Shown: positions 11,700 to 23,884, numbered from the stretch's first letter. The stretch: 64,000 nucleotides of DNA from Antitrichia curtipendula (GCA_951230915.1 OX579634.1:18130725-18194724), one strand, 5' to 3'. The notes: generated by a model from the sequence alone, not told the origin. Numbers and translations are program-made.

Positions 11700-12255
11700 T
11701 ACAAATGAACCTAATCAAATAAATAATAATGTATAACCTGCAAGGAACATCATAACACAATGTTATCAAGACTGGTATTGTATAATATGAATTGTTTGCC
11801 AAAAAATAGTTTGATAGATTGTCAAATTGTCTTCAAATCATGCATTTCGAATTCTAGCCATCAATCACAGTAGATACAAATGTGCACAGGGACTGAAATT
11901 GGCCTAATCTTGAAGCATTCAAGAAATGAATTAACACCCTCAATCTGCAAATCTCCAAATGATACAAGCATTCCTATCTACGTGTGATTTAGGCACTCCA
12001 GAACTTGTGAACTCCACTTGAGGACACAAAAGCCAACCTTTGCATTGAAATTGCTATCATTCACAAGATTTCAGAACAACTGCATAACGACAGAAGACTA
12101 AATTCGCCTAGAGAGAGAAACAAGAACTAGAAATCCACACATTCAACATCTCCTACAACAAAATTTGTGTTGATTGAGTGCATACACAAGCTTCATTTAT
12201 ACAAAGTTTCAACTGAAAATGAGCAAATGCATGAATTCCATGTGCGTCGATATTT
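11700..12255. other. Non-coding gap between Tc1 and gypsy relics
   Basis: No gene is recognised. A 3' LTR of the gypsy relic would be expected around here, but I see no direct repeat of 17.7-18.7 kb, no polypurine tract and no TG..CA ends. Confidence 0.45.
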
Positions 12256-12483
12256 CTAGAAGTTGTGCATACAAGTTGCCACTACAGTGACACTTGTTTG
12301 TAAATTTTGATTTTTTATGAAGATTTTTGATGGAGGTGGTTGAAGCCGGTGTCTTGTGATTGCGTCTTGATGAAACTTTTCAAATAGCGCTACGTGAGAC
12401 ACATCATGAATATGAAGTGATTTGGGTAGCTTCAATTGGTAGACCAAATCTGAAATTTTAGCTACCATTGGGAATGGACCCAA
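12256..12483 (-). pseudogene. Gypsy integrase C-terminal domain relic
   Basis: MGPFPMVAKISDLVYQLKLP and SLHIHDVSHVALFEKFH form the well-known block that ends Ty3/gypsy integrases (GPF..V..I....Y.L.LP...IH.VFH.S). It ends in RLQPPPSKIF and random-looking residues, with no chromodomain visible. Confidence 0.8.
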
Positions 12484-13723
12484 GAATCATGTAGCCAAAG
12501 TCTTTGAGGGAGCTGTGGTGGCAATATTACCATGGCAGAGCAAGACTTTGTCACCAATGTTGAAAGAAGGTTGTTTTTGAATGCCTCTATTGTAATTCCG
12601 TTTAGCCTTCTCATTTGCAATTTTGATGAGGACTTTGACTTCCTCATGTATTTCTTGTAATTGTTGAATCCTTTATTTTGCTGCTAGAACCATTGATGTT
12701 GTGGGTGTTGTGAATGATAATGCAAGGTTGTATCCATAAGTTGCAAAGAAAGGTGAATATCCTGTGGTTGAGTGCAGGGAATTATTATATGCAAAATCAG
12801 CTATAGATAAGAGATCCAACCAGTCGTTTTATCTTCTAGTGGTGAACATGTGCAAATATTGTTCCAACGTCTGCTTGGCTCTTTTTGTTTGCCTGTCTGA
12901 TTGTAGATGAAAAGCGGTGGTTGAAGAAGTTTGAATGCAAAGGAGTTCATTGAGTCGTTTCATGAATTTAGACACAAAAACCAGCCCCCGATCCAATATC
13001 ATCTGCTTTGGTGTGCCGTGATGTTTCCAAATAATGTAGAGGTATAGCGTAGCGGTCCCATTAGAGTCAATTGTTCCATTAGTTGGAATGAAGTGGGCAA
13101 GCTTCGTATTTTATCCACTACAACCATAATAGAATCATAACCTTTACTCTTTGGCAATTTCACAATGAAGGAGAATGCACAGCCGGAATTGGCTGTAATA
13201 ACCCGTATTGTGGATGATGTGTAGGTTTAGAACGTTGACATAAATCACAACTGCCGACATATCTATGAACATAGCGTCTCATGGTTGGCTGGGTAGAATT
13301 TTTTTCTAGCAATAAGATCCATTGTTTTAGCTCTTCCTTGGTGTCCCACAACAGGCACGTCATGTCTTGATCTTAATATCTACCGTTGAATTTCCTCATC
13401 GTGTGGTATGAAAATTTTATCTCGAAAATACAGAATCCTGTCGATCAATTTGTATGCTTGAAACGACGGCAGGCGTCCATTGGAGCCTTATGTGAACCAT
13501 TCATAAAAAATGCTAATATTGATTCTAGAGTTTCATCCTTGCTTGTGGCTATTTTGATGTTTTCTATAGGCTTGCATCGGTGAAAACTAGTTCATATAAT
13601 TCTAATATAGCTAGTTTAAGTAGTGGACTTGAAACCTCATAATCTTTCTTTGTAGTATTTGTTCATCTTGAGAGCATGTTTGCTCTTCCATTTAATGAAC
13701 TTGGTCTATATTGAATTTCAAAG
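12462..13723 (-). pseudogene. Gypsy integrase relic (tether, zinc finger, core)
   Basis: From 13723 down, the tether before integrase is followed by the zinc-binding N-terminus. HDVPVVGHQGRAKTMDLIAR is in one frame near 13350-13290 and VGSCDLCQRSKPTHH in another (13363-13160), so a frameshift splits the His and Cys halves of the finger. The core (13160-12650) is heavily broken, and I can only place fragments of it by its position. A short frame at 12647-12462 continues toward the C-terminal domain. Confidence 0.65.
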
Positions 13724-13727
13724 TTAA

Positions 13728-14673
13728 CCCCTAAAGGCTTTTGACTATGTTTTCACAAAAAACACTCCCAAACTGCCATTTCTAGTACAAGTACGAAATT
13801 TTGGAAAAAAAAACATTTTTGGACACATGTAACCGTAGGATCTTGTAGTAAACTAGTTTGAGAAGATGTGGAAAAAATTTCAGAAATTTCCACCGTGTAG
13901 ATTGCAAGATATTAGCATTTGAAGTGACAAAAAACCTTTTTTTGTCCCTGCGAAAAAACGGGCAGCTGCACTTCACATGGTCACATTTGTATGAAAAAAT
14001 GTCCAAAATGGTGGTAACTCTTTGAATTCATTCTTAAAAGCAAGTTAGCTACATGCTTGAGAAATTTCAGATCATTTGGAAATGTACAACATATAGGAAA
14101 AAAATAGTAAGTAGAAAGAAGTAGAAAATGACTCAAAACACTAAATTGTTAAGGATTTAATTATGGAATTGAAAAATGCCAATCCAAACGATTGTAATGT
14201 TGTAATAAACAATCTACACCTTGTGTTTATATTTTTTTCCAAAAATATTGAAAATTGAGTTAAATAAAGGACTTCAAAGTTTATTTTAGAGTAAAGATTC
14301 GGTAACTACCCGCAAACTATCCACAACTAAAATTCCTCATAACTTTCATCTCATAAATCAAAGTGGAATGATTCAAAGCTTTCCTTGTGCATATAAATCT
14401 AGAGAACCAATTTCAAATTTTTATTTCTCTAGAAAATGATTTTTAAAGAAGTTTTTTTTGCTGCCCGGGCTGCCCGCCGAACAATGAAAACTACATACCA
14501 TATCATAACTTTTTAACCATGTGGTCAAAAGTTATGAAAATTGTTGGGCCCTAAAGCTACTCCTTGGGCACATCTTGTGTGAAAATTTCAAAGAAAAAAA
14601 ATAAAAATTCCATTCGTGGTGAGCTGCCCAAAAACGCTATGTTGTCAAAAAACGGTGTTTGGTCCTTTAGGGG
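13728..14673. mobile_element. TTAA-flanked element, family A copy 1
   Basis: This 946-bp non-coding element has perfect 10-bp ends, CCCCTAAAGG (13728-13737) and CCTTTAGGGG (14664-14673), directly bordered by TTAA on both sides (13724-13727, 14674-14677). It lies inside the gypsy polyprotein relic. Keeping one TTAA and removing the rest brings the gypsy reading back in frame, so TTAA is a target duplication. An inverted relative lies at 40114-41036. It holds no ORF of note. Confidence 0.85.
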
Positions 14674-14691
14674 TTAAACCCGGAAAGTAGC

Positions 14692-14965
14692 TTGGACCAT
14701 CGAGCCTGGCGTCGATTAAGTTGTTTTGTTGTTAAAAAATTCTTGAGGTTTTTATGGTCCAAATTACCCGGATTTGATGTGGTGAGCCCTCAGGTAAGCC
14801 TTCAAGATATACCCGCCAGTCTTGTAATGCCAATACAATGCTTAACAACTCTTTGTCGTAGATATCGTAATTTTGTTCCTCCAGCAACATTTTTGAGCTC
14901 CGATATGCATAAGGATGTAAATGCCCGTCTTCTCCCCGTTGTGATAAAATACCTCCACATGCCAT
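14692..14965 (-). pseudogene. Gypsy RNase H relic, cut by the TTAA element
   Basis: The frame 14965-14732 reads MACGGILSQRGEDGHLHPYA and EEQNYDIYDKELLSIVLALQ, the RNase H region of Ty3/gypsy polyproteins. Past a frame change it gives a [15 protein letters not shown] stretch that ends at the TTAA element (14677). The polyprotein resumes on the far side near 13723 with FEIQYRPSS and a NGRANMLSR-like tether. Confidence 0.75.
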
Positions 14966-15901
14966 ATCCGATGCATCAATTTCAACTACAAAAGGATGTT
15001 TAAAGTTGGGGTGAAGTAATACGGGTGGTTGTAAGAACTGAGACCGATGTTCTTTGAATGCATCATCAGCCTGAGGTGTTCACTCAAATTTGTGGTCTTT
15101 ACGGGTCAACATTGTAAGTGGAACCGCTATTCTCAAATAATTATAGATGAACCAACGGTAAAAATTTGCAAATCCCAAGAAAGCTTAGACTTCTTTTATT
15201 GTTGTTGGTGTAGGCCATTCTTGAATAGCTTGGACCTTATCCATGCACAATTCTAATTCCTTTGCGGTTACCATCATGCCCTAAAACTCCATTGACTGAC
15301 GATGAAATTGACACTTCAAAACATTTGCATATAGCCCATGTATTTGTAGTCGTAGGAGAACTTCTCGCAACACTGCTTGGTGTTCTTCTAACTTTTTTGA
15401 AAATTTAAGAATATTGTCCAAATAAATGACCACTGAAATATCAAAAAGATCCCCCAAAATACTTTGCATATGCACTTCAAATTGAGCTAGCGCATTTGTT
15501 AAACCAAACGCCATGACCAAATATTCAAAAAAGTCATACCTTATTTTAAAAGTTGTTTTAATTTTGTGTCCCCATGCCATTTGTATTCTATGATATGCTT
15601 GCCTCACATCTAACTTGGTAAAAATAGTGGCCCCCACCAATTGATTGGTGAGCTCATAAATCAAGAGTAATGGATATTGATTTCTTACTGTCACGTTATT
15701 AAGGTTTCTATAGTCTACACAAACTCTAATGGAGCCATCTTTTTTCCATGCGAACACAATTGGTGCCGAGATTGACAATTTTGATTGCCAAATCCATCCC
15801 TTCCCAATTCTCTTTAAGATATCGTTGTAGCTCTTCTCATTCTGTTGGTGACATTGGCCGCAACCCCATATTACAAGGTTCATGCCCTTCTTTAAAGTCA
15901 A
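14966..15901 (-). pseudogene. Gypsy reverse transcriptase relic with YLDN active site
   Basis: The 206-codon frame 15901-15281 carries the RT fingers and palm: VFAWKKDGSIRVCVDYRNLN, TIFTKLDVRQAYHRIQMA (first catalytic Asp), FFEYLVMAFGLTNALAQF and VVIYLDNILKFSKKLEEH. The normal YLDD box is YLDN here, which removes one metal-binding Asp; the change fits a single G-to-A. Below 15281 the thumb region continues in broken frames towards the RNase H part at 14965. Confidence 0.85.
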
Positions 15902-16139
15902 TCTTCATATCTACGGGACCATGGTTTGGAAGCTCATTAGATGCTTCCTCAATAAAAGCCCCTCGTAAGTTTCGGTATTCAAATGGAATCTATTCTTCAA
16001 TCAATTTGGCCTTGTCATTACTTGATAAATCCGACACCTCTAAGGCATACAACTCTGCCTATTTTGCCGACAATCAAAAATGTTGCAGCCGAGACCATTA
16101 CAAACTTTGGTGCCTCTAATTTAGTCTTTGTTTGGTTCT

Positions 16140-16621
16140 CTACGTGGTTGGTCGGGGAGATCCGCCTCCACCATACACTCTTTTCTTATTCGAGATGCAT
16201 CGGCGACCCTCGCCCTTGCATTCCTCTGTGGGACGCCGTAGGCAAGTCTCTTGACAATAATTTGAATCGAACTTCACTTCTTTTTGACTCCACTGAATGG
16301 TGGGATCATGAAAACCTAACCAAGTCATTCCTAGAATACAAGGATATCTTCCCATGTTCATTATGTTAGCCACAAGCAACTCTTGATGGCCGTCAATATC
16401 CAGGTTCAAATAGCTTCGTGAGTAATAAGGCCATAATTAATTCTTCGGCCGTCAATCACCCTCACTGCTCTTGGAGTTGTTTTGGGCTTGATTTTTGCCT
16501 GAGACTCACAAACAAATTGAGGATGCATAAAGATCCTCGTTGCCCCAAAATCCACGAGACTACAAGCTTTCACCGAATTGATCGTGCACTCCAATGTTAA
16601 GTGCGACTCGAGAGCAATCAT
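16140..16621 (-). pseudogene. Gypsy aspartic protease relic
   Basis: The frame 16621-16406 has the active-site block as LVDFGATRIFM, where the family normally has Asp-Ser-Gly-Ala; Ser is replaced by Phe. The adjoining frame 16409-16140 carries the downstream block ILGMTWLGFHDPTIQW. The two are out of frame or separated by a stop. The protein would cut the polyprotein; this copy looks inactive. Confidence 0.75.
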
Positions 16622-16639
16622 AGCTCGTAGATAGAGGGG

Positions 16640-17675
16640 TATTCCTCGTAGATTAGTTGGGCATTTAGCTCAAATGTTTACTTTGCCATTGGTACTTGAG
16701 GCGTTCTGTAGCGTTCATTGCCAATGTTGTTTTCACATGCACTGCATTAAGCTCCATCGGGATGGGATTAGAATCCCCTTAGGGCGTTGGAACGCATATG
16801 GTGTAGTCTCTTGAATTAGAGATGGGGAAGGAAGGAAGCCTATTTTGACGTCAGGACCACAATTGTTCATCAATTTGAGTTGCCATAGCCATCCATTTGT
16901 GAAGCCAGCACGGCTAAGTCTTAGTTTTTGCTATCGAGTCCAAAATCTCGTCCTTGAGGCCTCCATGGAATCTTGCCACTAAACTCGACTCATTCCAATC
17001 CACTTGGGCTACATGCTCATTAAAGGTGGAGATATATGTTGACACCGATCCCATTTGCTGAATCTTCCCAGGGCAATCTTCGACATTGCTCCTTCGATCC
17101 ATATCTCTATAAACTGAAATTATCGCATCTCAAAAACCATCGTAATTATGCAATAAATCATGGGAGCATCCTTCATCAAGGGCCTAAAGTATGGGCATTG
17201 CCCAATTTTGTATTGCCCCTGCCATGTAGGATAGAGTGTAAGCAATTTTATCTTCATCACAATGATAGGTTCGTGGCTTATCCCTTAAGACCAACTGAAG
17301 CTGAGCAAACCACTTATATATCTCACCGCCTTTCTTGCCGGAGAATTTATTAGGTGCCGCCACTTTAAGTTCCTTGCTTTCAAACCCTAAATTATCAAAA
17401 CCATCCCCCCCACGATGAGCTTGATCATCCTCTCCCCTCGGAACTGAAGAAGATGCTATGTTCTGCAACGTAGCAGCACATTCCGAAAGTTGTTGTACAA
17501 ATTGCAGCATGGCCTCCCGAAAAACAGATTGGACTTGTTGTTGAGTGAATACCACCCACTTAGACCCAATCCCCTCCAATAACAGAGGACCTGCCTCTTC
17601 CACAGACCCTTTACAATCCATCACAACATGGCCGATGAATTGTTCTGTCCGTGACTTAAAGAAGCGAATTTCCAA
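16640..17675 (-). pseudogene. Gypsy gag relic
   Basis: The frame 17675-17184 holds a Gag-like region: FREAMLQFVQQLSECAATLQ, then the capsid-type block VAAPNKFSGKKGGEIYKWFA with LSYMAGAIQNWA. After a frame change, 17102-16914 gives the capsid end (VSTYISTFNEHVAQVDWNES and HGGLKDEILDSIA). Near 16650-16720 a decayed zinc-knuckle region (GKVNI, stop, AKCPTNLRGIP) lacks its first cysteines. The gene would form the particle that packages the element's RNA; here it is broken. Confidence 0.75.
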
Positions 17676-17727
17676 GAAAGCAAGGGGATTGACCTTGGAT
17701 GCACAGCAATTGGTGTTGAATCTCCTC

Positions 17728-17772
17728 CAACTTTGTTAATAAATTTATTAATCCAACTTTGTTAATAAATTA
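17728..17772. repeat. Two tandem copies of a ~25-bp unit
   Basis: CCAACTTTGTTAATAAATT occurs twice in direct succession, 25 bases apart, just upstream (minus sense) of the gypsy gag relic. Confidence 0.7.
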
Positions 17773-19640
17773 GATGCAAAATCTGGAAAATCAAAACCGC
17801 AGTGATGAATCATGCCTTCAAAAGATGTGGCGGTGTATCTTTTGTTACTGTAACTGATAAAATTTCTTTCTTAATTAAAAATTAATTACTTAATCTTTAT
17901 TTTTCTTCCAAGTGAGAAATTTCTTTCCTCAAGCTATATCCTCGAAACTCAGTCCCGGACTTTGATCTTAGATACTCTGACAATTGTTGTTAATAACTTT
18001 TGGCCGCGCAAGTTCTCAAGGCCTGCTCGACAATTGATCTAGGCCACGTGGGTTCTCAAAATAGGCTCAAAATAGGTTTTGCTAAACAGTTTCAATGCGC
18101 CAAACAATTGCACCATGATAACTTCAAATTCTCTTTAGAATCTCCGTTGCCAAAGCTCCGCAATCCAACCACCAATCTGAGGCCTTGGATAATGGGGCTC
18201 GGCATTAACTGTATTTCTTTACCTCCGCCACAAAATAAAGCTTTGTATGGTGCACAACCCAAATTGTTGCAACCATAGAAAAAAATTCACCGCTTGCGAT
18301 CCTTTCAGCGATTAACGAGTGTTGCCATCAAAGCACGCAATATAAAATTACGGGGAATCTTGCCTCATACACAATTATTGACAATGCCCATTGAGTCCAT
18401 TTGCAACCTTCCAAGTCGACTATCGATCTCTTCGCCCAAGCCCGACAAGCCTCAAATCGTGATGCTTGGTTCTTGTAGGGAGATACAACAATAATATAAA
18501 GTAAACTCAAGAACCCAGACAACGTGGTTCCTAATTGCGTTCCTTCGAATTACAATATGTTGTGTCAGGGACGATCCCCCCTCAATGGGATTAAGTATCG
18601 TTGCTATTGCCTCACCATAATGTTGTAACTACTCACATTGATTACCCACATCCAGCTGTACGATAGAGTCGTAACATTAAAGCCTTCTTCCAAACTAATT
18701 CCAAATCAATTTCTTTGAAATTTGGTTTGTTGAATCCATATCAAGTGCAAAATTTAGAGATAATCAAATCAATAAATGAAATCATATATATTCTATACAA
18801 TTGTAAATTTTGTCAAGAAAGGTTTAGGATTTTGGAAAAATATTCCGAAACATGGCATGCGGGTGGCTGGAAGAAGCATTCCCTCAACGGTTGCTCTTTG
18901 GGGAAGATATGTTAGTTTGTGTGCGATGAGTGTCCAGTTCTACATTGCGTATAGTAAATGGTACATCTACCTTATTTTGATTATAAGAATTTTCATCTAA
19001 AATTTGAATGGATTATGAAATTATACCTTTATAGAGAGATTTTTATAGTTCTTCTATAAAAAAAAATTATATTAACTAGAAAATTGCAAATGGATGTACC
19101 ACGTTGTTGAAGACAGAGGAGCCATGGTCAAGAAAATCCAACAAACTGCAATGAAAAGAGTTCAACTCTAGGAGAACATAAGTAAGATGATCCAAAATAT
19201 ATCCATGTCTCAATTGTGATTCATGAGTTGGATTCAATTCCACTATGTTCCAATTTATCCAAATGCAGTGAAAATTGTTCTTCAATCACATAGAAAGGAG
19301 TGTAGGATGAAGCTAAAAGGATTAGAATTGGATTGCAATTTCATGATTCTAGTGGATAGAGCCACAAGGTTAACCTTGCAGTGTTTGCTTGAGCACCCAA
19401 AAGTGTTTGATGAATGGTCAAATACAATCTTGATGCTACATTGGACATTATTGTTGACATAAAAACACAGGTTGTTATATTTGACATCACCTAAAATTCG
19501 TCAACTTAGACATAAAAAACTCTAGTTTCTTATAGTGATTGTATATTCAGCAAGGGGGGACCATAATGTGCAATCACCCATTGTAGTTTCCTGGAAGGTG
19601 AACACCATTGTCGCGCCCATCACCGCCGCCACCATAATTT
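17773..19640. other. Intergenic; possible decayed LTR zone
   Basis: A 5' LTR of the gypsy relic should lie about here in the minus sense. The composition at 17.9-18.7 kb differs from the AT-rich DNA that follows, but I find no second copy of it and no clear LTR ends. No gene is recognised. The phrase CTTGATGCTACATTGGACAT at about 19430 is repeated with changes inside the foldback at 19644-19736. Confidence 0.4.
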
Positions 19641-19643
19641 CAA

Positions 19644-19736
19644 CAAGGAGGTTGAAATTACAATCTTGATGTTACGTTGGACATTATTGTTGTTTTTATG
19701 ACAACAATAATGTCCAACATAATTTCAACCTCCTTG
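19644..19736. repeat. Foldback (hairpin) repeat
   Basis: The outer arms CAAGGAGGTTGAAATTA (19644-19660) and TAATTTCAACCTCCTTG (19720-19736) are perfect inverses. So are the inner arms GTTGGACATTATTGTTGT (19676-19693) and ACAACAATAATGTCCAAC (19701-19718), with a 7-base loop. The structure is a strong hairpin; it could be a small MITE or a local inverted duplication. Confidence 0.85.
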
Positions 19737-19739
19737 TTG

Positions 19740-20230
19740 TTGATTTGAATTTTAGCCATTAAAGTAACTATTTTAAATTATTTTAAATTTGAGCCCAATT
19801 AATAAAATGGAACTCACTAAGACAAATCCTTACACCAATTTTTTTCTAACATTCAAAATTGAATATACTATAACAATCAAATTTGGGTGTCAATTTTGAC
19901 AATCAATTGAGTTTTTAATCATAGAATGATTTTAAGAAATTGGTTTGCTTGTGAAGTTATTTTTTTATAATATATACAAGTGGTGAAATTTCAGATTTTT
20001 TGGCTTATTTTGTAGATGATATGAATTTTCTTCATTTCTTCTTCAAAAAATCATCACAATTTTAAATTTTCACTAAAGAATGCAACTTTCATGACTTGTA
20101 GACAACATGTGAGTTCATCTTTAAAAAGGAAATTCCACTCATTTTCAATGGCAAGATGAAACTAATCCATAGTGGAGGATCTTGAAATTGACCATAATTA
20201 TTGTCATCAACTCTAGTGTTTCAAGGTTAT
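19740..20230. mobile_element. Family C element copy 1 (ends worn)
   Basis: The part at 19950-20170 (GTGGTGAAATTTCAGATTTT, GATATGAATTTTCTTCATTT and the ACAACATGTGAGTTCATCTT region) aligns in the same orientation with 24085-24300. No clean CCCCTAAAGG end is visible, so the limits are approximate. It is non-coding. Confidence 0.45.
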
Positions 20231-20313
20231 TACATATAACAAAGATGCACTTGTTTTTTCACATCTTCAAGATTGTTTTTTGGATTATCAATGCAACAAG
20301 AGTTGGTAATTAT

Positions 20314-21104
20314 CCCCTAAAGGCTTTGGAAGAACAACAAAGTTTTCAAAATGTTTAGAGATATCAAAAGCACAAATAAAATGATTGTATTGAGAGTATG
20401 TTTAAACTAGAAACATTTGCATAGGGTGATGATGCAAATTGTCTAATTTTTTTAAAAAGAAAAGAGGATTTATATTTTATTGCCCATTATGTAGATGTGT
20501 ATTGGTATTCTATAAAAAACACAATATTGTACTATATAAATTAATGCAATTGGATTTGGTAGAAAAGTAAGGTATAAATCTATACAATTGTTTAATCTAT
20601 CAGTCAATTATCCATGATGTCCAAAGTTCGGTCTTGGTATTAGTTTGGAGAGAATGAATGTCACTTCAAAGAGAATAAATATCACATCAAATGAAGTAAA
20701 TGGTGCAATTGAAGAACATATATTACCTTGCACATAACAAAGGTTGCTATATTCTTGCATGGGATCAGCATACTTGTGTATGCACGACCATTTCTACTAA
20801 TACAAGTAATATTTACTATGTTTTAAAACCTCTTGCTATATAAGCACTTTTCAAGAGCTTCCATAGAATTGGGTAGTGAAAAAAAATTGTTACTGCAACA
20901 ATATTCTTGACTTACAATATGTCAATGCGTGCAATTTGAATATTGCTTTCTACTATCAATTTTTTTAATTATACATAGTAGAAATGCCTACATTCTTTGA
21001 GTTTATGAAAAAAATTCAAAACATTTTGAACTTCCTTTTCCATTCAAATACATCTTTGTATTCAAAAATACACCTCTTACATATGGCAACCAATTGTTTA
21101 GGGG
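20314..21104. mobile_element. TTAA-flanked element I
   Basis: The left end is CCCCTAAAGGCTTTGG at 20314 (flank TTAT, one change from TTAA) and the right end is CAATTGTTTAGGGG to 21104, with TTAA at 21105-21108. It spans 791 bp of AT-rich, non-coding DNA. It shares the end sequence of families A-G, but I did not align its inside with a second copy. Confidence 0.6.
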
Positions 21105-21410
21105 TTAAGAAAGCCACATTAATTTTCTAGAAGACAAGAATAATATTCTCTTATAATCTATAATATGAAACTACATGTTCTTGTGTTGACCACCTACATA
21201 CAATATTTTTTCATTATTATTTTATAAAAATAAATTGAACAAATGTTCAAATGTTTTCTGTTTTAACTTGTTATGATAAGTCTAAAAAAATATAGGGATC
21301 TAATTCCGTTTTCTAGAAAACACTTTTGAACCATCCTTTTGAAATTTCTTCCAATACCAATCTAAATACATTGACCAAGATTTCATATTTTTTTTCTTGG
21401 TCAAATTTAC

Positions 21411-22340
21411 CCTCTAAAGGACTAGGGGTGTTTTAAAAGATAAATTGTCAAAAATTGCCAAATTTTAGTGCATATAGAGTAAAATTGAGTTTATTTTTTT
21501 GAATTTCAAATGTATGAAACTTTAGTAGACTACTATAGAAATGTGTAGAAAACATTTCAAACCATTTGAATGTGTGAATTGAAAGCTTATCACATTTGGA
21601 GTGAGAAAAAAAACTACTTTTTCATTCCAAAGAAACAGGGTTAGCAAGCTTTGAGCCTTCTTTGAGTAAAATTTTTGCTCTTGATGAATTTTCATCTTTT
21701 CACCATTGAGTTCCAAATCTTGTTAGATACACTCATGAAATTTTTTGAAAGCAAATATAGAATCTATCTTACTCTAAATCACCTTGCAATGCAAAGAAAT
21801 TAAGTGAATTGGCAATTAATGTACTAGTCATTTTTTGATGATTTCTTGTGTTGTGAAGAAATGTTATATTTTGAAATTCAAACAATGAAATTTAGGGACA
21901 AACATTTGGATTATGTGGGAAAAATTTCAAGAACTTTGAGATCAAAAATTTCAAAATAATAGACTTTGAAGTTAGAAGAAAATGTTGTTTCTCAAACTTG
22001 TCTATTAGGTTTAGTAGAGTTTGACTCCTCTTAGAATGAGCTTTTTGCACTAAACATATTTATTTTCTTTTATAATTAAATACTATATCATGTTAGTTAC
22101 ATACATGCAAATTTCGAAAGTAGATGAAGAATTTAGCAAAAGATGCCAAATCAACTTGAATTGCCCACCTTCTTCTGGGTAGCATAATTTTTTATCCAAT
22201 CATTTCACTGGAATTTTTTTAATTATCGTAAAGGGGGTGGATGTTTCTTTCTTGTATCAAAATTTTAAGAACATCCATAAAAATTGACTTTGTATGACCC
22301 CACCCAAGTTTTCAAGTGTCCGTTGAACACCCTACAAGGT
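21411..22340. mobile_element. TTAA-type element, family B copy 2
   Basis: It is an inverted relative of 2635-3577, starting CCTCTAAAGGACTAGGGGTG. The left flank is a TTAA-like TTTA. The right end is worn, at about 22330 (CACCCAAGTTTTCAAGTGTC corresponds to the reverse of 2640-2690). Non-coding. Confidence 0.6.
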
Positions 22341-23884
22341 TGGTTATATGTATCTACTTAGGTTTATTGTTTTAAATTTTTTTTAAAAGGTATTTGTACT
22401 GAATTTTTTAAATTTTAGTATGAACAACAATCATTTCTAGTTTATATTATGTAACCTAAAACTTTTACACCTTTTCATTAGTTTTCATGGCAGAAAATTA
22501 TCACAAGGTCAGAAATTGACCCCTCTTTCTTTTTGAATTGTGATTAAAGAATGACAATTGGGTTATCCTCTTTATTTCTACAGTTTCTCATAAAGTCGTC
22601 TCCTCGAGTCTTGTTTTCAAATCATGTTTACATGGTAGGCTGTTGAGAAGGTCGATTCTAGGTATCAATTCAACTTATCTATTTTGAAAATAAATATTTA
22701 AAAATTTTGAATTTTTTTAGTCGAAAGTCAATTATTCTGAACATCCTCTCCTGGTCAGCAGTTTCTATTTTTCTATTTTTTTGGGTGGTGGTGGTTGCAG
22801 GAATGCACAGAGACTTGAAGTTTGGACTCCCTGCCTGAGGGTGTGTCATAACTGCTAACAGCAGTAACTCAACTTCCTTTCCTTGTTATTAGCTCCTATT
22901 ACGAACTGAAGCTTCTTCTTCTTCTTCCCGCACATTTCCCTTTCCAGGCCTGCCCCCCGCCCTCCATGGCTGGCTTTCGCTGATTGTATTCTAAACTCAG
23001 ATTCAAAGCATAATTAACAATTGGAGTCATTAGTGCCCACTGTCGTGCAGCATCTCCCAGACACTGACTAGGCAACCAGAGAACCAGAGAACCAGACAAA
23101 CTGAAGTGCTTTCAGTTCAACGGCTTCAATGGCTCCGCAGCCTCCGCTCCTTCTAAAAGTTCTCCCCAACGCTCTTTTGGATGCCGGCAGAGCCGCTCTC
23201 CTCAAAGCTAAACAGAACGTCCACAGCAACGATTCCAAAACTGGCTCAATTTCGCTTCGGTGTCTACTCAATTTTTTAATGCCCTTGGTGTAAATTCAAT
23301 AAAAAAAATTCAAAAAATGAACATTTGGCTAAACACCGTGAACCGGTTTTGAGATCACTGGAATTCCACAGCAAGCTTGTAGGATAGGACCTAAATTCGA
23401 TACCATTTGGGTCTAGTTGCTACTAGAGTTAGTGACTCGATTCTTTGGAACAGGCAAGGGCATGTTCAACTACAGTAGTTGTTCTCTTCTTGCTTTCTCT
23501 CTTTGTCCAGCTGCCTGGTTTGGCTTGTCTGCTTCGTACTGGTGCTTTGCAATGGAAGTTCATTTGTTTAAAAATAAACAATTAAACAAATTCTCCCCAA
23601 CAACACTTTACTTAACCCTGGAACGCCGGCAGAGCCATTTTGTGGCTTCTGGATGACAATGCGGAGGTCTGTACAGAGATTGGAAGCTGTTTTTCATCCA
23701 TGCTTTCCTTGTTGACCTTTCATGGTGGGTTCTGAAGAGTATCCAACTGAATTTGTAGTCTTGCCAGTGTTTGTCTTCATGTAAATGAGAAGTTGGTAAA
23801 AAAAATGGATCACGAAATATGCTATCCTAGTGTATTTTGGGAAGTTGTTGTTCCTTGCTCTAAAGCTGAAATTTCTCCACAAAA
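22341..23884. other. Intergenic DNA, no recognised gene
   Basis: A stretch of more balanced composition at 22.75-23.7 kb has several short open frames on both strands, none of which I recognise. No introns or domains could be proposed. Confidence 0.4.

Larger units (their letters stand above)
12256..17675 (-). mobile_element. Ty3/gypsy LTR-retrotransposon relic (LTRs not found)
   Basis: Read on the minus strand, 17675 to 12256 gives gag, aspartic protease, reverse transcriptase, RNase H and integrase in that order, the Ty3/gypsy arrangement. All parts are broken by stops and frameshifts. A separate 946-bp TTAA-flanked element (13728-14673) interrupts it between RNase H and integrase. The integrase C-terminus is cut near 12256, before any clear chromodomain. 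I could not find matching LTRs, a primer-binding site or a polypurine tract, so the outer limits are those of the recognisable coding sequence. Confidence 0.85.

Noticed and set aside
11700..18700. LTR pair of the gypsy relic
   Set aside because: No direct repeat between the two flanks could be found by reading; dot-plot analysis would decide.
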